Positions 26,202 to 34,869 of a stretch of 64,000 nucleotides of DNA are shown piece by piece; within the stretch, counting starts at the first letter, position 1; the number at the start of each line of letters is the position of its first letter. Position numbers and translations under genes: made by a program. The notes below the pieces were generated by a model. The model did no database searches. It worked only from the letters and a program-made list of their open reading frames with translations, and was not told the origin of the DNA. The stretch comes from Streptomyces sp. NK08204. GTDB lineage: Bacteria > Actinomycetota > Actinomycetes > Streptomycetales > Streptomycetaceae. The stretch lies in assembly GCF_020400585.1 (NCBI RefSeq), contig NZ_JAINVF010000028.1, positions 31,220 to 95,219 of the forward strand, given 5' to 3'.

Positions 26202-27179
26202 TCACACGGTGGGGCGGGGTCCTGCGGCACGGCGGAGCCGGTTGGCGATCGCCAGTCCCAGCCCCTCCTCTGATGGCAAGGATGCAACGATGAGGTCGCA
26301 CCCCTGCTGGTCGAGTTCGCGCAGAAACCCGTACAGCCCGCGCGCGTAGGCGGCTGGCGAAGCGGGGACCGCCACCACGGCGTGCGCCTTCACGGGAGCG
26401 TCGGCGAAGGAGGCAGGCAGGAAGACGCCCACTCGGTGTCCCAGCTCCTGAGCGAGTTCCGCTTCCGTGACGACCTTCTCGGGCTCGACAAGGACGACCC
26501 GCGCACGCGGTGCGTAGTGGGACGGATGCTGGCCCGGCACTCGAACGTGGCTGGTCGAGGGGACCGTGAGCGGGTATCCCAGCACCGCTTCCAGGTCCTC
26601 GCGTGTCACCCCGCCGGGGCGCAGGATGGTCGGGATCCTGCCGGTGGCGTCGACGATGGTGGACTCGACGCCGACCTGGCAGGGGCCACCGTCCAGCACG
26701 AAGTCGACGGCGTCGCCGAGCTCGGCGCGGACGTGGTTCGCGGTTGTGGGGCTGACCTGGCCGAAGCGGTTGGCGGACGGGGCCGTGATGCCGCCGCCGA
26801 AGGCGACCAGCAGTGCGAGTGCGACGGGGTGGTCGGGCACGCGCACGGCGACCGTCTCCAGGCCACCGGTCGCTTCCAGCGGTACGCGGGGACCGCGGCG
26901 CAGGACCAGCGTGAGGGGCCCCGGCCAGAAGTGTTCGGCCAGCAGGCGGGCCGCCTGGGGCACATCCTCGACCCAGTTGTCCAGGTTCTCCGCGCTGTCG
27001 ATGTGGACGATCAGCGGGTGGGAGGGCGGGCGTCCCTTGACCTGGAAGATACGCGCGACTGCGGCGGGATCCTCTGCGTTGGCACCCAGTCCGTACACGG
27101 TCTCGGTCGGCAGGGCCACCAGCCCTCCGGCGCGCAGGACACCAGCTGCCTTCTCGATGTCATTGGTGCTTGCCGTCAC
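26202..27179 (-). CDS. Threonylcarbamoyl-AMP synthase, Sua5 type
   Basis: 325 residues, the long two-domain Sua5 form. The YrdC domain shows ALPTETVYGLGANA, KGRPPSHPLIVHI, PSANRFGQVSP and VGVESTIVD; the C-terminal SUA5 domain follows a linker with HPSHYAPRA. It makes threonylcarbamoyl-AMP for the t6A37 tRNA change. Streptomyces usually have another copy near prfA, so this could be a second enzyme. A 180-nt leader separates it from the gene upstream. Confidence 0.93.
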   Translation of the reverse strand: MTASTNDIEKAAGVLRAGGLVALPTETVYGLGANAEDPAAVARIFQVKGRPPSHPLIVHIDSAENLDNWVEDVPQAARLLAEHFWPGPLTLVLRRGPRVPLEATGGLETVAVRVPDHPVALALLVAFGGGITAPSANRFGQVSPTTANHVRAELGDAVDFVLDGGPCQVGVESTIVDATGRIPTILRPGGVTREDLEAVLGYPLTVPSTSHVRVPGQHPSHYAPRARVVLVEPEKVVTEAELAQELGHRVGVFLPASFADAPVKAHAVVAVPASPAAYARGLYGFLRELDQQGCDLIVASLPSEEGLGLAIANRLRRAAGPRPTV

Positions 27180-27359
27180 CCTCGAATCCTCTCATTGTTC
27201 CGCGTGCCGACTTGCCGGCGTCGCGCCGCATGACGACGAGCGCACGGCAGACGACACCGATGGTGCCAGTACACGGCAAAGCCATACGGCTGGGCCGTGT
27301 CCGGCCTCTCATGTGACAGAGGCGGATGGAGACGGCGGTCCTGTCTGTTTGCTGAGGGG

Positions 27360-27929
27360 TTACAGAGGCGCCAGCTCCACCCTGCCTGTGAACCGGCCAC
27401 CCACTTGACCGGCGAGCCAATGGACGCGGGCGATCTGATCGCCGTTCCGGTTCCGGACGTGCACGTGGATGGTGTGGTCCTGCGACGGATCGTCCTGGTA
27501 GAGGTCCCGGGAATTCACTGTCAGCGTGAGGTACGCGTACTTCTGCGAGATCGCCTCCAGTCCCGCTTCGGGAACAGCGGGCCATGCGTTCAGATCCCAC
27601 CGAACAGCCGCGGGATCCGGCCCAAGAGCGGCGATGAAGGGCTCGGCGCGATCTAGCGGACGACCCCAGTCGAACACTCGGATCGGCAGGTGATCTGCAG
27701 GGTTGTCGCCGGCCTCCGACGAGCCGTGTTCCTTGCCGGCCAACGCCCACCATTCGAGGTCGGGCAGTACGTGACGTACTTGTGCCAGGACATCCGACGA
27801 CCTGATCACGGCTTCGAAGTCGACCTCTCCCTGACCGATGTCTGCCATGCCCAGCAAGGTGCGCACCGCACGTATCGCTTCAGGGAGGTCGGCTGTTGTG
27901 AGGACAGCAGCCGCAGCGGAGTTACTCAT
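27360..27929 (-). CDS. Hypothetical protein
   Basis: About 189 residues from an ATG at 27929 (another at 27950). It is acidic and soluble: an N-terminal helix (LPEAIRAVRTLLGMADIG), a middle IRVFDWGRPLDRAEPFIAAL and a beta-rich end with YAYLTLTVNSRDLYQDD. No domain is recognised. Codon use is normal, so the gene is probably real. No ribosome site is obvious for either start. Confidence 0.6.
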   Translation of the reverse strand: MSNSAAAAVLTTADLPEAIRAVRTLLGMADIGQGEVDFEAVIRSSDVLAQVRHVLPDLEWWALAGKEHGSSEAGDNPADHLPIRVFDWGRPLDRAEPFIAALGPDPAAVRWDLNAWPAVPEAGLEAISQKYAYLTLTVNSRDLYQDDPSQDHTIHVHVRNRNGDQIARVHWLAGQVGGRFTGRVELAPL

Positions 27930-27950
27930 CCCGGAACCATAAGACGGCAT

Positions 27951-28632
27951 TCACAAGCGGGGCGAGGCCGGAGTCCTGATCGAAGGGCTCGCCGGGGCGC
28001 CCGAGGCCGGGGCCGGCCCAGGTGGAGCGGCTGGAGCGGGAGCTGGAGCGTGGTCCGCACGGGGGGCCGGTCATTGGATCCGGCCCGCCCGCAGATAGGT
28101 TCACATCAGGGGCAGTTGCTGACGTCGCCCGCGAACGCCTCGGTGGCCGCAGCACCGTGCTCGGGGATCCCGGATGGAAAATCCGAACGACGTGTTCCGG
28201 CGGGTGAGTGGAGCTGACAGCCCATGTCTTCGCTGTAACGCCCATGCGCGCACCACCGTTGGGAAATCCTCCGGCCCCAGCCCGCCCGTCCAGCCGCCCG
28301 ACCCCGCGCCCGTCGCGCAGCAGCCCGCCGCCGGACAGACGACGTAGACGCCGGGCCCAGCCACCGCCCGAGCAAGCGGCCCAGGAACACGGCCGACGAG
28401 GGGTGTTCACGCAGCTCGGACATGTGGCAGGTCGCCCTTGCTTCCCTTCCCGTCCTCAAGTGCCGACGACGGTGGGGATATCGCGGGCCATTCGTACGAG
28501 GTTGTCAGGCCCTTCGACTGCTTGCCACTGCCGTTCTCCTGCCCCCCAGGGCGACCGCATCCGGCCACACCCATGCGCTGCCCGGAGCGACCCACCAGAT
28601 TCGATGTGTCCCTGTCAAAATCATTGAAAAGC
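27951..28632. other. Gap without a recognised gene
   Basis: Several frames stay open because of base composition, but none has a domain or a good start signal. Nothing is claimed here. Confidence 0.4.
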
Positions 28633-28643
28633 CATGTGACATG
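28633..28643 (+). promoter_or_regulatory. Palindrome in the collagenase promoter region
   Basis: CATGTGACATG is a perfect inverted repeat about 70 bp before the collagenase start. TTGAAA (28624-28629) precedes it and TTTTACAT (28649-28656) follows, which could be weakly spaced promoter elements. The patch is distinctly AT-rich. Confidence 0.4.
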
Positions 28644-28708
28644 TGCCATTTTACATCGCAGCCCGTCGCGGACGGGACCCCCTACTCCTCCCATCCCAGG
28701 AGTGAACT

Positions 28709-29647
28709 GTGCGAGCCATGGCCGTCACCACTGCCCTGCTCATCGCCGCCATCGCGGCCTCTCCCGCCCAGGCCTCCCAGGCCGATCCCAAACCGGGCCA
28801 CGTCTTTGCGGACCCGGGCCAGCGCCCGGCCCACGGCGATGTCAAAGTCGCTCCCGGCGCGACCGGGACGACCGGAGGCAAGCTGGAGTCACGCATCCTG
28901 CCGGTCGTCCACGACTGCAGCCCGTCGCTGCGGATCCGCGCCCAGGAGATGACCGCCGACCAGCTGACGGCGACCTGCGTGAGCCTGGCGAACCAGGACG
29001 CTTACTTCCACAGCGTGGTCAAGGACTCGGGGCCGGTCGCGAACGACTACAACACCATGCTGGAGGTCGACGTCTTCAACTCAAGCGCCGACTACAAGGC
29101 CTACGCGGGGAAGATCTACGGCATCGACACGAACAACGGCGGCATGTACCTGGAGGGAGACCCCGCCAAGACGGGCAACCAGCCGCGGTTCATATGCTAC
29201 GAGCGCACCGATGTGAGCCCCGGCTGGCAGATCTGGAACCTCAACCACGAGTACACCCACTACCTCGACGGCCGCTTCGACCTGTACGGCGACTTCAACG
29301 CCAGCCAGACCACCCCCACCGTGTGGTGGGGCGAGGGCATCGCGGAGTACATCTCCTACTCCTACCGCGGTGTCACCTACTCCAATGCGCTGGCTGAGGC
29401 CGGCAAGCACACGTACTCCCTGCGCACGCTGTTCGACACCACCTACGACAACAGTGACGTCAACCGCACCTACAACTGGGGCTACCTCGCCGTCCGCTAC
29501 ATGAACGAGAGCCACCCGGCCGACGTCTCCACGGTCCTCGGCTACTACCGCACCGGAAACTGGACCGCCGCCCGTTCCTTCCTCACCTCGCTGGACTACG
29601 AGAGCGACTGGAACGCCTGGCTGACGGCCGTAGCGGCGGTCGCCTGA
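28709..29647 (+). CDS. Secreted M9-type collagenase, catalytic domain only
   Basis: 312 residues from a GTG at 28709, with AGGAG six bases before it. Signal peptide about residues 1-23. The M9 zinc site is complete: HEYTH at 180-184 and third ligand Glu213 in GEGIAEYISYSYR. Streptomyces and clostridial collagenases normally have a 250-300-residue activator domain before and PKD or collagen-binding domains after this; both are missing, so this is a minimal peptidase. A strong terminator follows. Confidence 0.87.
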   Translation: MRAMAVTTALLIAAIAASPAQASQADPKPGHVFADPGQRPAHGDVKVAPGATGTTGGKLESRILPVVHDCSPSLRIRAQEMTADQLTATCVSLANQDAYFHSVVKDSGPVANDYNTMLEVDVFNSSADYKAYAGKIYGIDTNNGGMYLEGDPAKTGNQPRFICYERTDVSPGWQIWNLNHEYTHYLDGRFDLYGDFNASQTTPTVWWGEGIAEYISYSYRGVTYSNALAEAGKHTYSLRTLFDTTYDNSDVNRTYNWGYLAVRYMNESHPADVSTVLGYYRTGNWTAARSFLTSLDYESDWNAWLTAVAAVA

Positions 29648-29707
29648 CCCTCGCCCGCTGCGGCCGGACTCGCCCCCCGCAGGCACTGAAGGACTCCTGA
29701 ACGACGA

Positions 29708-29742
29708 AGATCCCGACCGGTCGAGAAGATCGGTCGGGATCT
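29708..29742 (+). terminator. Strong hairpin after the collagenase gene
   Basis: AGATCCCGACC and GGTCGGGATCT pair perfectly over 11 bp around a 13-base loop, 61 bp past the stop. Confidence 0.75.
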
Positions 29743-29762
29743 GTCACTGTTCCTGACCTGGC

Positions 29763-30101
29763 TCAGGAACAGTCGGACGACGTGTACCAACGAGTTGGTG
29801 CGTGATTCTTCCGCTCCACCATCACGCGCGCCGCCGAGGAGATACGAACTCTCCTGGCCCAGCAGGGCTGACGCGACCGCCGCCCGCAACGAAGGCATCG
29901 CCGTCGTACGACCCGGGCAAGCCTCGCCAGGAAGAGCAAGACCTCCGTGCTGCGATGTGCCGGCTCCGGTAGCTCCCCGGCCATGAAGTTGGCTACGTCG
30001 CCCTTGTCGGCCGCGGGCGAGTGGATCAAGGCTCGCAGGAGCCGGCCGTCGTAGACGAGACGCAGTCGTGGCGCGTCGTGGTCGTGGCGCGTCGTGGTCA
30101 A
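29763..30101 (-). pseudogene. Possible frame-shifted small gene
   Basis: The minus strand gives LRLVYDGRLLRALIHSPA then DVANFMAGELPEPAHRSTEV in one frame, while MPSLRAAVASALLGQE continues better in another. This looks like one coding sequence broken near 29920. Its 5' end includes a 16-bp tandem duplication (30065-30096). I do not recognise the protein. Confidence 0.3.
30065..30096. repeat. 16-bp perfect tandem duplication
   Basis: GTCGTGGCGCGTCGTG occurs twice back to back at 30065-30080 and 30081-30096. Confidence 0.8.
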
Positions 30102-30114
30102 CAGTCAACCCCCC

Positions 30115-30164
30115 GCCTGCGCCGGGAGTCGGTCACTGGCCAGTGACCGACTCCGGGCGCAGGC
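30115..30164 (-). terminator. 50-bp near-perfect inverted repeat after the M64 gene
   Basis: Two 25-base arms (30115-30139, 30140-30164) match at 24 of 25 positions with no loop bases; the centre is CACTGGCCAGTG. It lies 48 bp past the M64 stop on the minus strand and should fold into a very stable hairpin. Confidence 0.7.
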
Positions 30165-30211
30165 TTCGGGCCGTTCCCGGCCGGCGGCAACCACTCCGAC
30201 AGGCCGTCTGG

Positions 30212-31519
30212 CTACCGCGTGAAGCGCCAGTCGATGGAGCGGGTCAGCTCCTGGCGCAGCTCCGGGTCGAGGACGTACGGCGTCGGATCGGTCGCCTCGG
30301 CCGTGAGGTGGTGGACACGCCACCTCGGGCCGCCCAGGTCCAGGCCGCGGATGCGCACGGAGGTGTGGTCGCGCAGGCGGCGTACCTCGTGGCCGTCCAC
30401 GTACCAGCGCAGCTGCGTGCCGGTCACGGGCAGGTCGACGACGACGCGGTCGGCGTGCCCGAGGACGCCCTCGGTCGGGGTGGAGCTGGCGAGCGGGGAA
30501 GCGTGGCGGTAGAAGCCGGCGATCATGGCTTCACGGCTGGGCAGATTGAACTCCCGGCCGAGCGACCGCATGATCGAGTTCTCGGTGGGCCGGTAGAGGC
30601 CCTTCGGGTAGTACCCGGCCCCTTCGTACGTCCCGACTACGCCGCCGTCCGGTGAGGTGCGGCCCAGCCAGCGGTACCACTTGGTGTGGTCCTCGCGCAG
30701 CTGGTCGGCGGTCGACTTGGTGATGTCCGATTGCTGCGGCTCGTCACCGGTGTAGGTCCCGTTGGTGTCGTAGGAGTACTCGTCTGCGAGCTTGCCGAGG
30801 GAGTGACCGGTCTCGTGGACGGCTATCTGGCCGGAGCGGTCGTTGCCGCCGGCCACGGTGGCGATGCCCTCGTAACCAAGGGGGGACACGACGTCGTTGT
30901 AGCCCGCACCGCCATACTTCGAGCTGTTGGCGACGACGATGACAAGATCGGCCTGCGGCGCCTTGGCGGCGTACGCCTCGACCTTGTCGGTGTCCACACA
31001 CAGCAGCCGTTCCACGTCGTCGCACCAGAAGTAGGAACCCAGGGCGGTGTCTCGCACCACGTCCTTGTCCGGGTCACCGGAGACCCCTGTGTCGTGCGAG
31101 ACGGCGTCCACAGCCCAGACGTTGAACAGGTTGCGGTAGGTGGTGTAGGGCTCGACCGAGGTGATCTCCTGCCACTTCTTGACGGCGTCGGCATGGAACT
31201 GCGCCTGCTGGGATTCCGTGTAGCCGTCACCGATCAGAACGACGTCCAGCTTGGTGCCGGTGCTGCCGTTGTTGACGATCGGGGTGACGGTGCCGTCACT
31301 GGCAGCCGCCGACTGCGGTGTGCCGGGGTGCGAAAGCGAGTTGACGACTGGGACCTTGGCGCGGCTTATGGTGCCGTCCTCTGCGAACGCTTCCACGTAC
31401 TGGGTCTTGCCGGACGGCGCGGTAACGGCCGCTGCGTGCGGCGCGGGGGCGATGACTGCCGCGAGGAAAGCGGTCGCTGTCAAGACACCTGCCGCCACTG
31501 GTATTGCGCGTCTGGGCAC
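30212..31519 (-). CDS. Secreted M64 (IgA-peptidase type) metallopeptidase
   Basis: 435 residues from a GTG at 31519 with AGGAGG upstream. Signal peptide about 1-33 (HAAAVTAP). The M64 zinc site is HETGHSLGKLADEY, His235, His239 and Asp246, with catalytic Glu236. A C-terminal beta domain (VVVDLPVTGTQLRWYVDGHE) follows. Such enzymes are exported proteases; the substrate in soil bacteria is unknown. It is flanked by a very strong hairpin and an AT-rich palindromic promoter. Confidence 0.88.
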   Translation of the reverse strand: MPRRAIPVAAGVLTATAFLAAVIAPAPHAAAVTAPSGKTQYVEAFAEDGTISRAKVPVVNSLSHPGTPQSAAASDGTVTPIVNNGSTGTKLDVVLIGDGYTESQQAQFHADAVKKWQEITSVEPYTTYRNLFNVWAVDAVSHDTGVSGDPDKDVVRDTALGSYFWCDDVERLLCVDTDKVEAYAAKAPQADLVIVVANSSKYGGAGYNDVVSPLGYEGIATVAGGNDRSGQIAVHETGHSLGKLADEYSYDTNGTYTGDEPQQSDITKSTADQLREDHTKWYRWLGRTSPDGGVVGTYEGAGYYPKGLYRPTENSIMRSLGREFNLPSREAMIAGFYRHASPLASSTPTEGVLGHADRVVVDLPVTGTQLRWYVDGHEVRRLRDHTSVRIRGLDLGGPRWRVHHLTAEATDPTPYVLDPELRQELTRSIDWRFTR

Positions 31520-31539
31520 TCCAACCTCCTGTCGGGTCA

Positions 31540-31579
31540 GTTAAGTTGAGACTTAAGTGCACTTAACTCGCCGCTTAAC
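31540..31579 (-). promoter_or_regulatory. Cluster of TTAA palindromes at the M64 promoter
   Basis: TTAAGTGCACTTAA (31553-31566) is a perfect 14-bp palindrome. GTTAAG at 31540 and CTTAAC at 31574 flank it in inverted order. The block ends about 20 bp before the GTG start. AT-rich palindromes this dense usually mark repressor sites. Confidence 0.6.
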
Positions 31580-32511
31580 GTAGAGGGTTCGGTCACTGTG
31601 GGCAATGCTCTACGGAAAGGAGGCAGGACGGATGTCCGCTGCCGAGCCGGAATCGGCCGCGATCGCCAGCGAACACGCGTAGCCGCCACGCTCGTCGAGA
31701 CGGCGCCAGACCGCGACCGACCAGGACGTCCCCACACGACCGCGCACACCTCGCTGGGCTTCTTGTGTGCTGCTTCCGCTGTCCGTCCGACATGACGGGG
31801 GCCGCCAGTGGGCCGTGATCGAGCCGGTACTGGTCACCTCGTCCCATGAGCCCCGCCTGGGCGCCCGGCCGGAGAAGTGACCGCGGCGGGATCAGCGACG
31901 CCGTCCGTTCTCCCGTGGACGCGGGCCGCAGATGACCCGCCGGGCTGTGTGCGGCGTTGCCGGGCAGGCTCCCGGCCGGCTCGGCGGCGCATGCGGCAGG
32001 AAACGGGCAGGGCCTCCGGACGGTGGCCACGATCGCCGGCCGCCGGTCAGTCGAGCAGCCTCGACCGTCGGGAAGGACTTTCGCGGCTACGCATCGCAGG
32101 AGAAGTGCCTTCAGACATGGGAGGCGTCAAGCCCAGCAGGTGGGTGCGCTGATCAGTTTGCGGACATGAGCAAGAACTGCAGGGCCCCCCGTGAAGACCT
32201 GACCCTCAGCGGCGGCCGACGCCCCCGACTCGCGGACCTGTGGCCTTGGCCGCGCGCCGCTTCGGAGAGTGGGTCTCATGAATACCCCGACGGTGTTCGC
32301 GACGGTGAGCCCGCCGACGAGCACCGCCAGGGCAGGACCGCGCCGGTCCTCGGCAACCACGCCGGCAGCCGTGGCGGCGCCCACCGCCCACGCGGCACCC
32401 GCAGCGGCGGGGCCCGGCGGGGTGGAGGGCCGGGCCGTGTCAGGCGTCGGCACGTCAGATGTCGGCGACGCCTTCCTGGATCGCCAGCACGGCCGGCCGC
32501 AGTTGGGCCGC
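31580..32511. other. Degenerate stretch between M64 and the acyl-CoA dehydrogenase
   Basis: No intact gene is seen. It holds the IS5-like fragment at 31788-31880; the rest has open frames without recognisable content. Confidence 0.4.
31788..31880 (+). mobile_element. IS5-like transposase N-terminal fragment
   Basis: Plus-strand frame RHDGGRQWAVIEPVLV then HEPRLGARPEK and a stop resembles the first 30 residues of IS5-family transposases (DLTDAQWAVIEPLL and GGRPEK). Very short, so uncertain. Confidence 0.4.
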
Positions 32512-33690
32512 TCAGCGGTAGGCGGCCTGGCCGGTGAGGGCCTGGCCGATGACCAGGGTGTGGATCTCGCTGGTGCCCTCATAGGTGAGCACCGACTCGA
32601 GGTTGTTGGCGTGGCGAAGCGGCGCGTACTCCAGGGAGATGCCGTTGGCGCCGAGGATCGTGCGGCACTCACGCGCGATGGCGAGTGCCTCGCGGACGTT
32701 GTTGAGCTTCCCGACGCTGATCTGCTCGGGACGGACCCGGCCCTGGTCCTTCAGCCGGCCCAGGTGCAGGGCGAGCAGGGCCGCGCTGCCCAGGGAGACG
32801 CTCATGTCGGCGAGCTTCTTCTGGGTGAGCTGGAAGGCACTGATCGGCCGGTCGAACTGCACGCGCGCGTCGGCGTAGTCGAGGGCCGACTGGAGGGAGT
32901 CGCGGGCGGCTCCGACGGCGCCGAAGAGGATGCCGAAGCGGGCCTCGTTCAGGCAGGAGAGCGGACCCCCCAAGCCCTGGGCGTGCGTCAGCCGGAAGGA
33001 GTCAGGCAGCCGTACCTGGTCGAAGTACAGTTCGGAGGTGACGGACGCGCGCAGAGACATCTTCTGCTTGATGTCTCGTGTGGTGAAGCCTGGCGTGCCG
33101 TGGGGCACGAGGAAGCCGCGGACACCGTCCTCGGTCTGCGCCCAGACGGTGGCCACGTCGGCGATGCCGCCGTTCGTGATCCACATCTTGGAGCCGTTGA
33201 GGATCCAGTCGTCGCCGTCCCGGACGGCCTTCGTACGCATGCCGGAGGGGTTGCTGCCGAAGTCGGGCTCGGTCAGTCCGAAGCAGCCGATCGCCTCACC
33301 GGCCGCGAGCCGCGGCAACCACTCCTGCTTCTGTTCCTCCGATCCCCACTTCCAGATGGAGAACATCGACAGCGAGCCCTGGACGGACACGAAGCTGCGG
33401 AAGCCCGAGTCGGCGGCCTCCAGTTCCAGGCAGGCCAAGCCGTAGCTGACCGCGTTGGTGCCGGCACAGCCGTAGCCTTCGAGGTGCATACCCAGTACGC
33501 CCAACTTGCCCAGTTCGGGGGCGAGTTCTCGGGCGAAGTGGGCGTTCTCGAACCACTCGCCGATGTGCGGGCGGACCCGGTCGGCAAGGAACTTGGCGAC
33601 GGTGGCCTGGATCTCGCGCTCCTCGTCGGTCAGGACGGAGGAGAGGTCGATCAGATCGAGGGGGTCCTTCATCGGCTTACCGCCGCTCAT
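32512..33690 (-). CDS. Acyl-CoA dehydrogenase, glutaryl-CoA dehydrogenase type
   Basis: 392 residues from an ATG at 33690 with GGAG eight bases upstream. FAD and substrate motifs: CFGLTEPDFGSNPSGMRT, WITNGGIADV and the catalytic Glu in YEGTSEIHTLVIGQAL. The SGFRSFVSVQGSL stretch, with its Arg, is a mark of glutaryl-CoA dehydrogenases, which oxidise and decarboxylate glutaryl-CoA to crotonyl-CoA. The CoA-transferase and aldehyde dehydrogenase upstream support this. Last gene of a three-gene operon. Confidence 0.88.
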   Translation of the reverse strand: MSGGKPMKDPLDLIDLSSVLTDEEREIQATVAKFLADRVRPHIGEWFENAHFARELAPELGKLGVLGMHLEGYGCAGTNAVSYGLACLELEAADSGFRSFVSVQGSLSMFSIWKWGSEEQKQEWLPRLAAGEAIGCFGLTEPDFGSNPSGMRTKAVRDGDDWILNGSKMWITNGGIADVATVWAQTEDGVRGFLVPHGTPGFTTRDIKQKMSLRASVTSELYFDQVRLPDSFRLTHAQGLGGPLSCLNEARFGILFGAVGAARDSLQSALDYADARVQFDRPISAFQLTQKKLADMSVSLGSAALLALHLGRLKDQGRVRPEQISVGKLNNVREALAIARECRTILGANGISLEYAPLRHANNLESVLTYEGTSEIHTLVIGQALTGQAAYR

Positions 33691-33723
33691 CGTGTGCTCC
33701 AAGGGGTGGTGGTGATCGGTTTG

Positions 33724-34869
33724 TCAGGAATCCAGCCAGGCCGTGAGGTCCTTGGTGTGCTCGCCGAGGCGAGGCGGCCGACGTTCGTAGCGTGGTGGCG
33801 TGCGGGAGAGGCCGATCGGATTGGCGACCAGTTGCAGGTCGCTTCCGTCCGGCCCGGTGACGGCGGCGCGCGGGTCCAGTCCCAGCGTTTCGGCGAGATC
33901 GAACGCCTGTGCAAGGTCGTTCACCGGACCGCAGGGCACGCCGAGCGGGGTGAGGCGGTCGAACCAGTCGGCCGCGGTCCGTGTGCCCATCGACTCGCCG
34001 ATGGATGCGGCGAGCGCATCGACGTGAGCGACTCGGTCGGCGTTGGTGGCGAAACGGGGATCACCGGCCAGGTGGGGTGCGTCCAGCCCCTGGCACAGGG
34101 CGGCGAACTGCCGGTCGTTGCCGACGGCGATGACCATCGGCCTGTCCTTCGTGGGGAAGACCTCGTACGGCGCGATCGACGGATGGCGGTTGCCGAGGAT
34201 GCCGGGCACCTTCCCGGCCAGGGTGTAGCCGGCGGCCTGGTTGACCAGGCTGGACAGCAGGCAGGACAGCAGGTTGACCTCGATGTGCTGTCCCTCTCCG
34301 GTGGCGTCACGGTGACGCAGTGCGGCCAGGACACCGACCGCCGCGTGCAGCCCGGTCAGGACGTCCACCAGGGCCACGCCCGTCTTGACGGGCTGCCCGG
34401 GGGCCGGTCCGGTGACGCTCATCAGGCCGCCGACGGCCTGGATCAGCAGGTCGTAGCCGGGCAGCGCTGCTCCGGCCCCCGCCCCGAAGCCGGTCACCGA
34501 GCAGTACACGAGACCGGGGTTGAGCTCGTGGGCGCGGAGTACTCCGAGGCCGTACCTGTCCATGGTCCCGGGCCGGAAGTTCTCGAAGAGGACGTCTGCT
34601 CGGCGCACCAGTTCCGTTGCCCGGCGCAGGTCCCGTTCGTCCCTCAGGTCGAGTGCGAGCGATCGCTTGTTGCGGTTGACGGACAGGTAGTAGGTGGCTT
34701 CTCCCTGGGCGTGAGGCGGCCCCCAGGCCCGTGTGTCGTCCCCGGTGACCGGATGCTCGACCTTGATCACGTCGGCACCGAGGTCGGCGAGGAGCATGGT
34801 GGCGTACGGAGCGGCCAGGACGCGTCCGAAGTCGGCGACGATCACTCCGGTGAGGGGTCCGTCGGTCAC
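33724..34869 (-). CDS. Family III CoA-transferase (CaiB/BaiF)
   Basis: 381 residues from a GTG at 34869. Family marks: GVIVADFGRVLAAPYATML, DVIKVEHP, LFENFRPGTMDRYGL and the catalytic Asp in LPGYDLLIQAVGG. These enzymes move CoA between acids. In this setting it probably activates glutarate to glutaryl-CoA with succinyl-CoA as donor, as do related glutarate CoA-transferases. The start overlaps the aldehyde dehydrogenase stop by four bases. Confidence 0.9.
   Translation of the reverse strand: MTDGPLTGVIVADFGRVLAAPYATMLLADLGADVIKVEHPVTGDDTRAWGPPHAQGEATYYLSVNRNKRSLALDLRDERDLRRATELVRRADVLFENFRPGTMDRYGLGVLRAHELNPGLVYCSVTGFGAGAGAALPGYDLLIQAVGGLMSVTGPAPGQPVKTGVALVDVLTGLHAAVGVLAALRHRDATGEGQHIEVNLLSCLLSSLVNQAAGYTLAGKVPGILGNRHPSIAPYEVFPTKDRPMVIAVGNDRQFAALCQGLDAPHLAGDPRFATNADRVAHVDALAASIGESMGTRTAADWFDRLTPLGVPCGPVNDLAQAFDLAETLGLDPRAAVTGPDGSDLQLVANPIGLSRTPPRYERRPPRLGEHTKDLTAWLDS

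Noticed and set aside
28101..28459. Open frames in the gap before the collagenase gene
   Set aside because: Low complexity, no start signal and no recognisable family.
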